This document shows positions 1 to 8,699 of a stretch of DNA of 64,000 nucleotides, in pieces. Under the pieces are notes generated by a model, which saw nothing but the letters and a program-made list of their open reading frames with translations, had not been told where the DNA came from and made no database searches. Location of the stretch: assembly GCF_008923245.1 (NCBI RefSeq), contig NZ_WBOS01000017.1, positions 1 to 64,000 of the forward strand, written 5' to 3'. The stretch comes from Cytobacillus depressus. Lineage in GTDB: Bacteria > Bacillota > Bacilli > Bacillales > Cytobacillaceae. A program made the position numbers and the translations under genes. Numbering within the stretch: the first letter of the stretch is position 1; each line of letters begins with the position of its first letter.

Positions 1-67
1 CAGTTTCTTTACCATTAAAATAATGTTCAACAGCTTCATTTATTTCTTCTAAAGTAAATTTAGACAT
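1..67 (-). CDS. IS3-family transposase OrfA, 5' end only (partial)
   Basis: Only the first 22 codons lie in the window: the protein starts MSKFTLEEINEAVEHYFNG and runs off the left edge. This start resembles the N-terminal helix-turn-helix subunit (OrfA) of IS3-family elements of the IS150 type. It sits just inside a typical IS end (positions 77-120), which supports the assignment. The downstream OrfB would lie to the left of the window. Family placement rests on a short stretch and on the adjacent terminal sequence. Confidence 0.65.
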   Translation of the reverse strand, partial: MSKFTLEEINEAVEHYFNGKET

Positions 68-76
68 AAAAATACA

Positions 77-120
77 CCCCAATTATTAGATTTTGTGTCT
101 AATAATTGGGGTGCAGTTCA
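77..120 (-). mobile_element. Left end of an IS3/IS150-type insertion sequence with adjacent hairpin
   Basis: Read on the minus strand the sequence begins TGAACTGCACCCC, like IS150-group terminal inverted repeats, and leads into the transposase start at 67. A perfect 16-bp inverted repeat (77-92 with 100-115; loop TTTTGTG) overlaps the terminal repeat. The IS boundary is placed at about 120 because the terminal motif ends there. The target duplication cannot be seen because the other end is outside the window. Confidence 0.65.
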
Positions 121-186
121 TCTTAAGAAATTGGGCTTTTTTCATTACTCCACTAAGCACCCCATAATTGATAAAGGAGAAATAAT

Positions 187-564
187 TTAAAGGATTACCC
201 CTGAAAAATTCCCTTTAAGTACTTCTTTTTTATGCTGATTTTTACATGAAAAGGATGTTGCAATCGAAGTTCGATTGTTTTCCTGCCTTTCATATTGTTC
301 GATTGTAACTTCACAATTGATTGTGTCTCCCGTAAATACAGGTCTTAAAAACTCAAAATTCATTGTACGAGCCAGTACATTATGATCCCCGCCTACTTTT
401 GTTGGCAGTGTTGCGGTTAATAATCCTTGAATGACAAGTCTTCCCTGTTCATCCGGGGTGATATGATGATTCCCTTCATCACGTGAAACCTCTGTAAATA
501 ATTCGACATCCCTTCCTGTAAAATTCCGTTCAAACGTAAGAATATCTCCTGCCTTTAATGACAT
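187..564 (-). CDS. MaoC-like hot-dog dehydratase (enoyl-CoA hydratase family)
   Basis: A 125-residue single-domain protein of the MaoC/(R)-hydratase hot-dog type, expected to act on acyl-CoA or acyl-ACP thioesters in the cytosol. Residues around HHITPDEQGRLVIQGLL and the later FLRPVFTGDTI segment match the MaoC pattern of a helix entering the sheet and a substrate-gating strand. The start is placed at the ATG at 564 because AGGAGG lies seven bases upstream; an in-frame GTG at 573 overlaps that ribosome site and is unlikely. It is flanked by the IS end and an MBL hydrolase, so its pathway is not shown. Substrate unknown. Confidence 0.75.
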   Translation of the reverse strand: MSLKAGDILTFERNFTGRDVELFTEVSRDEGNHHITPDEQGRLVIQGLLTATLPTKVGGDHNVLARTMNFEFLRPVFTGDTINCEVTIEQYERQENNRTSIATSFSCKNQHKKEVLKGNFSGVIL

Positions 565-666
565 ATCGATCACCTCCTGAAAGTTTTAAAATGTATGATT
601 AACAACGGTTGTAATATTATGATAATTCAAAAGAGTAATTCAGACGTCTTTCCTCTACTTATCTAG

Positions 667-1650
667 TTATGCGAGAAAATCTTGAGGTTTCCAATCTCTC
701 GGCTTTATGTTCTTGTTCATCCATTTCTTTTGTGGTACTCGGTATGGTGCGGTGGCGATTAAATGATGATTATGCCAGCTTGCTGCTCCGGAACGAATCA
801 TTTCATCAAGCAGGATTGGAATAAATTCTTCTGGCTGAAGCTGGAAAGAGTAGCGTGCAAAATCTTGGAACCATCCACATTGTAGCAGATAGGGACTAAT
901 TTCTTCATTAGTCATTCCGTTTTTCATGATTAATGTGAAGGCGAAAATCCTCTTGCAGGCATGCCATGAAACCTTTTCTGGGCTTTTGAGCCACTTATCA
1001 AACCGATTCCTCGCTGAATCAATGCAAGTTTTAGGATTTTCCATTTGAGGCCCATGTCCTGAATACGCCAGCTGAATCCGAAGCTTAGACAATTGATCCA
1101 AACTTTCTATCGATCGTTGAATAGATGCAACACCCTCTCGAAAGATATTCAACCATCCGATATCATTTTTGTGAAAAAGATCCCCGCAAATTAATATTTC
1201 TTCTTCAGGTTCATATAAAGAAATATGCCCCAACGTATGTCCCGGTGTGTGCAAGACTTTCAAGGTTCTGCTCCCTGTCTGAATCTCATCGTTATCTGAA
1301 AGCTTTGTACCGACTCGATAAGATTCTACAGGCTGATCTAGCCATTCTGCACTACAGGCTTCAGGATCACAAAAATTAATTAAATCGGCATCCCATTTAT
1401 GAGCAGCAATCGTAGTACCATATTTATTTTGCAGATGAAAATTGCCCCCTACATGGTCACTATGATAGTGCGTATTTACAATAAGGTGTAATTCTTCTGG
1501 TAAAACGCCTGCATCTCTAATTAATTGTTCCGTTTCTCCTGCATCACTCCCAAAGCCAGTATCAATCAGGATCGGAATCTGGTCCTTAATAAGGATCATA
1601 TTGGCACTTGGAAATGTCCTTTCAAAGAAAATAATACTAGGTTTGCCCAT
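667..1650 (-). CDS. MBL-fold metallo-hydrolase
   Basis: A 327-residue metallo-beta-lactamase-fold hydrolase. The dinuclear metal site is complete: THYHSDHVGG (HxHxDH), then HTPGHTLGH, the bridging Asp in ICGDLFH and a distal His in YSGHGP. A C-terminal extension of about 100 residues (after residue 220) follows the metal domain, as in the glyoxalase-II-like/YflN-type group that is often annotated as thioester or lactone hydrolase. The start at 1650 is chosen because AAGGGGGAAG precedes it; an upstream ATG in the same frame (1704) lacks a comparable site. Specific substrate cannot be read from the sequence. Confidence 0.8.
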   Translation of the reverse strand: MGKPSIIFFERTFPSANMILIKDQIPILIDTGFGSDAGETEQLIRDAGVLPEELHLIVNTHYHSDHVGGNFHLQNKYGTTIAAHKWDADLINFCDPEACSAEWLDQPVESYRVGTKLSDNDEIQTGSRTLKVLHTPGHTLGHISLYEPEEEILICGDLFHKNDIGWLNIFREGVASIQRSIESLDQLSKLRIQLAYSGHGPQMENPKTCIDSARNRFDKWLKSPEKVSWHACKRIFAFTLIMKNGMTNEEISPYLLQCGWFQDFARYSFQLQPEEFIPILLDEMIRSGAASWHNHHLIATAPYRVPQKKWMNKNIKPRDWKPQDFLA

Positions 1651-1809
1651 AAGCTCTTCCCCCTTACATTCAATGATTAGGAAATCTCGTCTGGATAATT
1701 CCATTTTACATAATTATCCGAATGATCCAAATAATAAACTAAGCTTGACAATAGTTCCTTCCAGCAGCATCCCCTGCTGTTCCCTTCATGTCAAGCTAGT
1801 CTGAAAAAC

Positions 1810-2587
1810 TCAACTTAAATGCGACAAATATTCATACGCTGTCGTTCCATATACACTTTTAAAATGTTTATTTAAATGGGTCAAATCAACAAAACCACAT
1901 TGGACTACTGCTGCATAAATATCTCTATTTTTCTCTATTACCTGCTTTGCTCGTTCTATCCTACAGTTAAGAAAGTATTGATAGGGTGTAATACCCGTAT
2001 GAGCCTTGAAAAATCGGATCAACTGAAATTTTGATAGATGAAGCTCTTTACATATCTCGTCAAGTTTAAGTACATTGTCAAAGTTGGCATGAAGCATTTC
2101 TTTTGCCTTTCTAATTAGAGCGTGATCTTTCTTATCGTCTGTCGAAAAATCTGTTTGAATCAAGCTATCTGTAAGGGATAAGAGTAATTCACTGCACAAT
2201 GCCTCATCTTTTTCACTTAATATTGCATGGGAAAGGCTTAAGATTCTTTGCTCAAGTCGATAATCATACACAATAGGGGCTGAAAATCGTACGATATTCT
2301 TTTTCTCTAAAACCTCTAAAAGCAATGTTGGCTCGATATACAGCATCACATAATCAAGGCCTGTCTCATCATGAGCCCTTCGGGTCATGTGCCTGTTCAG
2401 GATTAAAAAGCATCACACCATTTGGATAAGATAATTGCAAACTGCCGTCCAAGTGATAATGTTGAATGCCACGCAATGTTACCCCTATGGCATACTCCTG
2501 GTGAGCATGCTTTTTATACGTAAAATCAGTCATACTTGCAGACAAAGCAGTAATACCTGCCGCTTTTTTATAGATAAATTTATCCAC
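1810..2587 (-). pseudogene. AraC-family transcriptional regulator, frameshifted
   Basis: The N-terminal cupin-like sensing half (from a GTG at 2587 with AGAGGTG upstream, ending in a stop near 2369) and the C-terminal half with two AraC helix-turn-helix motifs (LDEICKELHLSKFQLIRFF and the DIYAAVVQCGFVD segment) are in different frames. The overlap zone reads ..AQAHD in one frame and ..AHDETGLDY in the other. Removing one C from the CCC run near 2390 would restore one continuous protein of about 255 residues. Either a real frameshift mutation or a sequencing error. It neighbours a LysE transporter in the same direction, a common pairing in which the regulator controls the exporter. Confidence 0.8.
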
Positions 2588-2613
2588 CTAATTCACCTCT
2601 TAAAACGCTACCC

Positions 2614-3192
2614 CTACATCCAGATCATGATTGTAGCATAAACTAAACATAATGCCATTGTGACATTAACAATCTTTTTATGCTTCTGTAAAAACTGCTT
2701 GAAGATTGCACCGAAAAGAACCCATGTAATAAATGCTAAAAATCCAATGATCGTAATGACGATCACACCTATTGTTACAGCAGGCGTATCAGAATAATAG
2801 GGAAAAATAAAACTAGGAATAACAGTCATTGTAAATAGTACTACTTTTGGATTTAAAAACTGCATAAGGAAGCCTGATAGAAAGGTACCCGTTTTGTTTT
2901 CTGTTGGTGTTTCTGATGTATCCATTTTGTAAATTTGATAGGCGAGATATAACATATAGATGGTTCCGATCATTTGCATACCCATTAAAATTTTTGGTAT
3001 GACCGTTATAAGCACCGTATTCAACATAGCAGAAATTCCAAGTAATAAACCAAAAGCAATCGTTGCTCCATACGTATATTCCATTGCCTTTTTTGCCCCA
3101 AAATGATGCACTGTCGATAATATGACGATATTAGTAGGTCCCGGTGTAAAAGTAACAATAAAACAGTAAATTAAAAAAGATGTCATGTTCAT
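2614..3192 (-). CDS. LysE/RhtB-family amino-acid exporter
   Basis: A 192-residue integral membrane protein with about six hydrophobic segments. The first segment carries FTPGPTNIVILS, the family hallmark of LysE/RhtB translocators that export amino acids or related metabolites. A second conserved loop, FLNPKVVLF, is also typical. The start at 3192 is chosen for the GGAG eight bases upstream; a TTG at 3210 is an alternative. The gene lies directly upstream of the broken AraC regulator, so its local control may be lost. Substrate is not predictable. Confidence 0.82.
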   Translation of the reverse strand: MNMTSFLIYCFIVTFTPGPTNIVILSTVHHFGAKKAMEYTYGATIAFGLLLGISAMLNTVLITVIPKILMGMQMIGTIYMLYLAYQIYKMDTSETPTENKTGTFLSGFLMQFLNPKVVLFTMTVIPSFIFPYYSDTPAVTIGVIVITIIGFLAFITWVLFGAIFKQFLQKHKKIVNVTMALCLVYATIMIWM

Positions 3193-3303
3193 GAGGAAAA
3201 CTCCATTCAAGTTATTCTCAAGTTATCATACATCTTAAATTGAAAAGACTTATAGTATATTATTGCAGAATGATATAAAGCTAGTAAAAATGAACTCATA
3301 GAC

Positions 3304-3375
3304 ACTCCATTAATGGAATAACATTTTTACTTTTTTATGATTAATAAAAAGTTTATCATGCTACTCCATTAATGG
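3304..3375. repeat. Two copies of ACTCCATTAATGG, candidate operators
   Basis: ACTCCATTAATGG occurs at 3304-3316 and again at 3363-3375 in the gap between the two LysE-type genes. Each copy contains the perfect 10-bp palindrome CCATTAATGG. The 59-bp spacing places both on nearly the same helical face (between five and six turns). A dimeric regulator site is a reasonable inference; which regulator is unknown. Confidence 0.4.
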
Positions 3376-3482
3376 GACATATGTCGAATAAGCGAAAGAA
3401 TGATTAGTCTTACATAGCTAATTGTTGGAATTACTTTTTACATTCACTTCTTCGTCTAGCATGCAACCTATTTTCTCAAAGC

Positions 3483-4094
3483 CTAAAATAGAGATAACCC
3501 AAGGTAAACCGCGGCTCCCCACATGACTAAAGCTGATATTTTATTTAATACCAACATAAAGTTTCCTGATTTATCGAGTTTCCCAGTGATTCGTCCAACT
3601 AAAGCAAGCCCTAAAAACCAGAGGCACGAAACCAAAATACAGGAAACTGCAAATACTATTTTTTCTTCTCCCTGGTATTTTAACGAGCTTGAACCAATTA
3701 CACCCACCGTGTCCATAATTGCATGTGGGTTAAGTAAGGAAACAGATGCTGCAAACAATACTTGTTTTTTTAATGGAAATTTCTTCAGTATCTCTTCTCT
3801 TTCATTGCCCGGTTTACTATTCCATGTTGTCCATCCCATATAAATTAAAAAGATAAAGCCTGCCCCTAAAAGAATCGTTTTAATCCAAAATGAACTTAAG
3901 ATCAGTAATGAAACACCTAATACTGACACCGTGATTAAAAATGCATCACAAAATGAGGCTGTAATCACGACTGGTAATGCTTGAATAAAACGTGGTTGAA
4001 GGGCCCCTTGGTTAAACACAAAAACATTTTGAACACCGAGAGGCAGAATAAGTCCTAGTGCAAGAATAAATCCATGAATCATTGGCTCTAACAT
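3483..4094 (-). CDS. LysE/ArgO-family basic amino-acid exporter
   Basis: A 203-residue membrane protein with about six hydrophobic segments. LPLGVQNVFVFNQG near the N terminus and SLLNPHAIMDTVG in the middle are typical of the LysE/ArgO branch, which exports lysine or arginine, and differ from the RhtB-type neighbour at 2614. It is transcribed divergently from a MocR-type regulator 137 bases away, an arrangement in which MocR proteins commonly control the adjacent transporter. Function as an amino-acid exporter is established for the family; the substrate here is inferred only. Confidence 0.82.
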   Translation of the reverse strand: MLEPMIHGFILALGLILPLGVQNVFVFNQGALQPRFIQALPVVITASFCDAFLITVSVLGVSLLILSSFWIKTILLGAGFIFLIYMGWTTWNSKPGNEREEILKKFPLKKQVLFAASVSLLNPHAIMDTVGVIGSSSLKYQGEEKIVFAVSCILVSCLWFLGLALVGRITGKLDKSGNFMLVLNKISALVMWGAAVYLGLSLF

Positions 4095-4231
4095 CCGAAG
4101 TTCTCCTTTTCTTTTATTAACTAGTCTTATTTTAGTTAGTTTCTTTTACTATGTCTCCAACCATTTGGATGGATTCAAAACCAACCAAGTAATATAATTG
4201 TATAGAGAATGATTAAAAAGGAGCACCGTTT

Positions 4232-5680
4232 ATGTTTTCAGTTAATTGGAAGCCTAATAAGTCCTCACCTGTACCATTGCATAAGCAAATTACTGATTTT
4301 GTGAAAGAAAAAATATCGAATGGTGAATGGACGATCGGCTATAAACTTCCCCCTCAACGCACATTAGCAAAGGTTTTGGAAGTAAATAGGAGCACAATCG
4401 TTACTGCTTATGATGAATTAACGGCTGAAGGACTGATTGAAGGAAAAAGCGGCAGTGGCACGAAGGTGATTAATAATACATGGAATCTTTTGGCTACAGC
4501 ATCTCCTCCGGATTGGAGTTCATATGTTAGTTCCAGCATTCATAAACCTAATCTTCCGACCATTCAAGAGATTAATCAAGCTGAATTCAGTCCTAACATG
4601 ATCCGTTTAGGAACCGGCGAATTATCACCTGATCTCTTGGCTGGCAGGTCAATGAAACAAATTTTTGAAAAGATGGCTATGAAAGATATTTCTTATGGTT
4701 ATGAAGAACCAAAAGGGTTGCTGCCATTAAGGAAGGAAATAAGTAACTATTTAAAAACCATTGGCATTGAGGCTTCGCCATCTTCCATTCTAATTGTTTC
4801 AGGCTCCCTGCAAGCATTACACCTTATTAGCGTTGGTTTATTACATAGGGGTTCGACTGTATTAACGGAAAAACCATCATACCTGTATTCCCTTCATGTT
4901 TTCCAGTCAGCAGGTATGCGCTTGGTGGGTATCCCATTGGATAAAGAAGGGATTAAGGTGAATGATATTCCACGAAATAAAAAGCCAAATAAAGCTGCTT
5001 TACTTTATACGATTCCTTCATTTCAGAATCCAACGGGAACTTTAATGACTGTTGAAAGGCGTAATCATTTGTTAAACGTATGCCAACAAGAACAATTACC
5101 AATCATTGAGGATGATGTTTACCGGGAATTATGGTTTGATGAGAAACCGCCAAATCCTCTTAAAGCTTCCGACAAAAATGGACTTGTCCTATATTTGGGC
5201 AGCTTATCTAAAACGTTAAGTCCCGGCTTTAGAATTGGCTGGGTAGTTGGTCCAGAGCCGGTTATTGAGCACTTGGCAGATATAAAAATGCAAACTGATT
5301 ATGGTTCAAGTTCTTTATCACAATGGGCAGCAGTAGAATGGTTTGCCAGTGGGCTGTATGAACAACATCTTAATGAAATAAGAAATCAACTGAAAATACG
5401 TAGAGATTTTACCTTGAATATATTAAATAAGTATTTTTCTGATATCGCAACATGGGAAAAACCAAATGGTGGATTTTATATTTGGTTACGTTTATTAACG
5501 TCCATTTCGATAAGAGAACTATTTGAAACAGCACTGGCAGAAGGCATTTTACTCAATCCGGGAAATGTCTATGATCATCAGGCTGATCAACATCTACGCA
5601 TCTCCTATTCCTTTGCTTCTCTTTCAGAGTTAGAAGACGGTCTACGCCGCTTATCAATGATAATAAGAAGACTAATCTAA
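4232..5680 (+). CDS. MocR/PdxR-type GntR regulator with aminotransferase domain
   Basis: A 482-residue fusion of an N-terminal GntR winged helix (residues about 12-75; PLHKQITDFVKEKIS and LPPQRTLAKVLEVNRSTI) and a fold-type I aminotransferase-like domain (about 115-480). The PLP-binding lysine is K327 in GSLSKTLSPGFRIGW. Such proteins are transcription factors that sense PLP or amino-acid-linked ligands. The ATG at 4232 follows AAGGAG. It is divergent from the LysE/ArgO gene, and the 4095-4231 gap holds repeated CCAACC/CCATTTGG elements that could be its binding site. A role in controlling the exporter is inferred from position. Confidence 0.88.
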   Translation: MFSVNWKPNKSSPVPLHKQITDFVKEKISNGEWTIGYKLPPQRTLAKVLEVNRSTIVTAYDELTAEGLIEGKSGSGTKVINNTWNLLATASPPDWSSYVSSSIHKPNLPTIQEINQAEFSPNMIRLGTGELSPDLLAGRSMKQIFEKMAMKDISYGYEEPKGLLPLRKEISNYLKTIGIEASPSSILIVSGSLQALHLISVGLLHRGSTVLTEKPSYLYSLHVFQSAGMRLVGIPLDKEGIKVNDIPRNKKPNKAALLYTIPSFQNPTGTLMTVERRNHLLNVCQQEQLPIIEDDVYRELWFDEKPPNPLKASDKNGLVLYLGSLSKTLSPGFRIGWVVGPEPVIEHLADIKMQTDYGSSSLSQWAAVEWFASGLYEQHLNEIRNQLKIRRDFTLNILNKYFSDIATWEKPNGGFYIWLRLLTSISIRELFETALAEGILLNPGNVYDHQADQHLRISYSFASLSELEDGLRRLSMIIRRLI

Positions 5681-5719
5681 TAGGATTACAGTCACGAAAC
5701 ACCGTTTATTATAAAAGCT

Positions 5720-5761
5720 CCCCTTTAGGTAAACAGATTTTTTTCTATCTACCTAATGGGG
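5720..5761. terminator. Inverted repeat between convergent genes, likely bidirectional terminator
   Basis: CCCCTTTAGGTA (5720-5731) pairs with TACCTAATGGGG (5750-5761) with one mismatch; the loop holds a T run. It lies between the convergent MocR (+) and LysR (-) genes. Flanking U tracts are short, so termination strength is uncertain. Confidence 0.5.
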
Positions 5762-5776
5762 GTATATCATGCTCAC

Positions 5777-6694
5777 TCAACAAGTAGTCTTCTCACATGA
5801 CCAGTTTTTTGCATGTTTCAAAGTAATGTCGATAAACATGGATAAAGCTGGGGAAACCCACTTGTTTTTGTGATAAACGAGTTGGGAGAAAATCGGTTTA
5901 AAGCCACCAACGCAGGGAATTATTTTTAACTTTCCTTCTTTTATTTCATCGTTTACTGTCATTAAAGGTAAATAAGCAATACCAAGCCCACTCATTACAC
6001 AACGTTTCATCGCTTCTATACTCCAAGGCTCCATCGTATGGGAAGGTACAATTCCCCGTTCTCCAAGGAATTCTTCAAACATCGTTCGATAACTGCATTC
6101 TTTCTCGTTCTTTACAATCAAACATTCGCTAATCTTTTGATTTTCGTAGCTCTTATCTAATATATTCAGCGAACAGTCAGGGCCTCCAACAAGGACAATT
6201 GGTTCGTCCATCAACGAATGGACGATTAAATCTGAATCCTGCAACTGTGGCAACATCACAAATGCAATATCTGCACTACCATTAAATATTGCTCTCTTAT
6301 TATCTCCGCATGTGGCGTTACTTAAATTGATGCTTACATGAGGAAACTTCTTTCTATATTCTCTTAATATTGGTTCTAGGCGGTATACCGTTAAAGATTC
6401 CGGAGCCGCAATCTTTAACTCCCCCCTAATATTCTCTCCATCACTAGTAATGCTTTCGATTTTTCCGTAGGTATCTAAAATCTCTTGCGTATAGGGCAAT
6501 AACTTCTTGCCGATATCAGTCAACCTAACCTTTCGACCCATCCGGTCAAACAGAGGTCCGCCTAAATGTTCTTCGAGCGCCTGAATATGAGAAGTCACTG
6601 TGGATTGAGTGTAACCTAAATGTTCTGCCGCTTGTGTGAAGCTGCCCGTTTCAATAACCTTTTTAAACGTAACAAAATGGCGTATTTCCATCAT
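5777..6694 (-). CDS. LysR-family transcriptional regulator
   Basis: A 305-residue LysR-type regulator. The N-terminal winged helix (residues about 2-60) contains GSFTQAAEHLGYTQSTVTSH, and the C-terminal substrate-binding domain (about 88-295) has the periplasmic-binding-like pattern with the ending AMKRCVMSGLGIAYLP. The ATG at 6694 (or the next codon, also ATG) is preceded by GTGGGTGA. It is divergent from the MFS transporter at 6837 with a 142-base AT-rich gap, so it probably controls that carrier. Effector unknown. Confidence 0.87.
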   Translation of the reverse strand: MMEIRHFVTFKKVIETGSFTQAAEHLGYTQSTVTSHIQALEEHLGGPLFDRMGRKVRLTDIGKKLLPYTQEILDTYGKIESITSDGENIRGELKIAAPESLTVYRLEPILREYRKKFPHVSINLSNATCGDNKRAIFNGSADIAFVMLPQLQDSDLIVHSLMDEPIVLVGGPDCSLNILDKSYENQKISECLIVKNEKECSYRTMFEEFLGERGIVPSHTMEPWSIEAMKRCVMSGLGIAYLPLMTVNDEIKEGKLKIIPCVGGFKPIFSQLVYHKNKWVSPALSMFIDITLKHAKNWSCEKTTC

Positions 6695-6836
6695 TTCACC
6701 CACTTTTTTACTCTTACTTCTATAGTATCAGAAAAATCAATGGATAACTTCACAAACTTCAATTTTACTAATAATTATTTGCGAGTTAATATTAAGAAAA
6801 AACAAGAGAATATTAGACAACGGAGGGGGTTGAGTT

Positions 6837-8111
6837 TTGAAACGTATACACTATAGCTGGTTTATCCTTGCCATCACATTTTTTTCCATTATTGTAGCCG
6901 GAATTGTCATATCATCATCAGGGGTTTTCATAGATTCTTTCGAAAAGGAATTTGGCTGGGATCGATCTGTTATTGCTCTTGCTTTTGGCACTAGTATGTT
7001 TTTATTTGGTCTCTCAGGTCCATTTATGGCAGCATTACTTAATGTAATTGGCTTAAAGAAAATGATGATCATTTCTATGGCAACTTTGCTGACAGGTATC
7101 CTGCTAACCTTCATTATGAATCAATCTTGGCAGCTAATCATCATTTGGGGCTTTATTATTGGGCTAGGAGCAAGTCTTTTTTTAACCGTATTAAGTCCAT
7201 ATGTGGCGAATCATTGGTTTGAGAAAAGAAGAGGGCTTGCCGTAGGAATATTAACAGCAAGTACAGCGACAGGTCAGTTAATTCTCCTTCCTGTCTTAGC
7301 GGCCATCATAGTAAATTATTCGTGGCGCCCAGCGATTGGATTAATTATGATCCTTAGTTGCATTATGCTTATCATCATTTTTCTATTTATGAAAAACTCA
7401 CCAAAGGAAGTTGGAACTCTCCCCTATGGACTCGAACAAGAAGTACGAAAGAGCCAAGAAGGACAAAAGGAAAATCCTATTGTTATAGCCTTCAAAGGTT
7501 TATTCGAAGCTGTGAAGGTGAAGGAATTTTGGTTATTAGCCGGCAGTTTCTTTATTTGCGGGCTTTCAACGAGCGGTTTAATTGGTACGCATTTTGTTTC
7601 TTACTGTATAAGTTTTGGAATACCTTTAGTTACAGCAGCTTCGTTTCTTTCGTTTATGGGCATTTTTAATCTAGTAGGAACAACTCTATCTGGTTGGCTG
7701 TCAGATCGTTTCGATAATCGATGGCTGTTATTTTGGTACTACAGTTTAAGAGGGGGTTCTCTTGTACTTCTTCCTTATGCATTAAATGAAGGTTCCATTA
7801 CTATGCTAATTATCTTTACTGTGTTTTATGGATTAGATTGGATTGCCACTGTTCCTCCAACGATTAGTATCTCAAGACAAATCTTCGGCATTAATAAAAG
7901 TGCAATCGTTTATGGTTGGATATTTGCCTTCCATCAGGCAGGTGCAGCAACAGCTGCTTATGGAGGGGGGCTAATCTATAAATTTTTTAATACCTACACT
8001 TGGGCATTCTTCATGGCAGGAGTTTTCTGTTTATTAGCAAGCTTATTTGTCATTATTATTAAAAAACAACATTCAAGTCAATTAACTAAAGAAGGAATAA
8101 TGAATATATAG
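6837..8111 (+). CDS. MFS transporter (monocarboxylate/OFA-like)
   Basis: A 424-residue major facilitator with two six-helix halves separated by a charged cytoplasmic loop (residues about 188-225). Helix 1-2 sequences (SSSGVFIDSFEKEFGWDRS) and the loop motif NHWFEKRRGLAVG in the first half resemble the oxalate/formate antiporter and monocarboxylate-porter group, which move small organic acids. Translation starts at a TTG (6837) with a strong GGAGGGGG site about seven bases upstream. It is divergent from the LysR regulator. Substrate is not known; an organic anion is a family-based guess. Confidence 0.82.
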   Translation: MKRIHYSWFILAITFFSIIVAGIVISSSGVFIDSFEKEFGWDRSVIALAFGTSMFLFGLSGPFMAALLNVIGLKKMMIISMATLLTGILLTFIMNQSWQLIIIWGFIIGLGASLFLTVLSPYVANHWFEKRRGLAVGILTASTATGQLILLPVLAAIIVNYSWRPAIGLIMILSCIMLIIIFLFMKNSPKEVGTLPYGLEQEVRKSQEGQKENPIVIAFKGLFEAVKVKEFWLLAGSFFICGLSTSGLIGTHFVSYCISFGIPLVTAASFLSFMGIFNLVGTTLSGWLSDRFDNRWLLFWYYSLRGGSLVLLPYALNEGSITMLIIFTVFYGLDWIATVPPTISISRQIFGINKSAIVYGWIFAFHQAGAATAAYGGGLIYKFFNTYTWAFFMAGVFCLLASLFVIIIKKQHSSQLTKEGIMNI

Positions 8112-8356
8112 AAATGCTAAGAATACGAAACGAATGTATTTCCTGTACTCTCATTGCATAGAAAAAAAGAGACGAAATCTATTTCGGGTTCCCCTGACCA
8201 TTGATCATCAAAAACTTTTGTTTTGGAACGGTGATTACTCTGGTTTGGCTTTTGGCAAATACAATGGTTTTTCGTGTTTTCTCCATTCGTATTTCATATG
8301 TAACTCCTTTTTCTTCTCTTAACTTATTTTAAAACTTCATTACTTTTATTCCTACG

Positions 8357-8605
8357 TTACCAAATAACAACTGGAATAAGAACTAATCATAAAAGTCCTC
8401 CACTTAAAGATAGTATCGTATAACTTGTACTCCCTACGATCATTCCTGACAGAGCTCCCCCCAGAAGCTCAAGCTAAAGCATTACAGACATCAAGTGTTC
8501 CTTGAGTTTTTGTGCGTGCTTGCGGCTCTGTAGAATCAATGATTTAGGCGGTGCCACTAATCAAACCGAAGTTCCAGCCCAATCCAAGTAAAATGAGGGA
8601 GCTGT
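8357..8605 (-). pseudogene. MFS transporter C-terminal relic
   Basis: Minus-strand translation gives LILLGLGWNFGLISGTA, then a stop, then IIDSTEPQARTKTQGTLDVC, a stop, a +1 shift and SGMIVGSTSYTILSLSGG, another stop, and LVLIPVVIW before the final stop. The pieces are collinear with the last two helices of MFS drug/carrier proteins. Two or three stops plus a frameshift show long-standing decay. No 5' portion is visible in the window. Confidence 0.7.
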
Positions 8606-8620
8606 AACATTTGTCCATTA

Positions 8621-8674
8621 AAAAAGATTGCTGCACACTAATCATAGCTTGGCTAAGTGTGCAGCAATCTTTTT
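8621..8674. terminator. Strong bidirectional rho-independent terminator
   Basis: A perfect 19-bp inverted repeat (8621-8639 with 8656-8674) begins with AAAAA and ends with TTTTT, so either strand gives a GC-containing stem followed by a U run. It follows the glycosyltransferase pseudogene (minus). Confidence 0.85.
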
Positions 8675-8699
8675 CATGTTCTGGTAATTCACTGTGTGG

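Noticed and set aside
2369..2400. Programmed frameshifting in the AraC gene
   Set aside because: The CCC context is not a known slippery heptamer and no stimulatory hairpin is visible; mutation or sequencing error is simpler.
8357..8605. In-frame UGA codons in the MFS relic as selenocysteine
   Set aside because: UAA stops and a frameshift are also present, relatives have no Cys there, and no hairpin follows.
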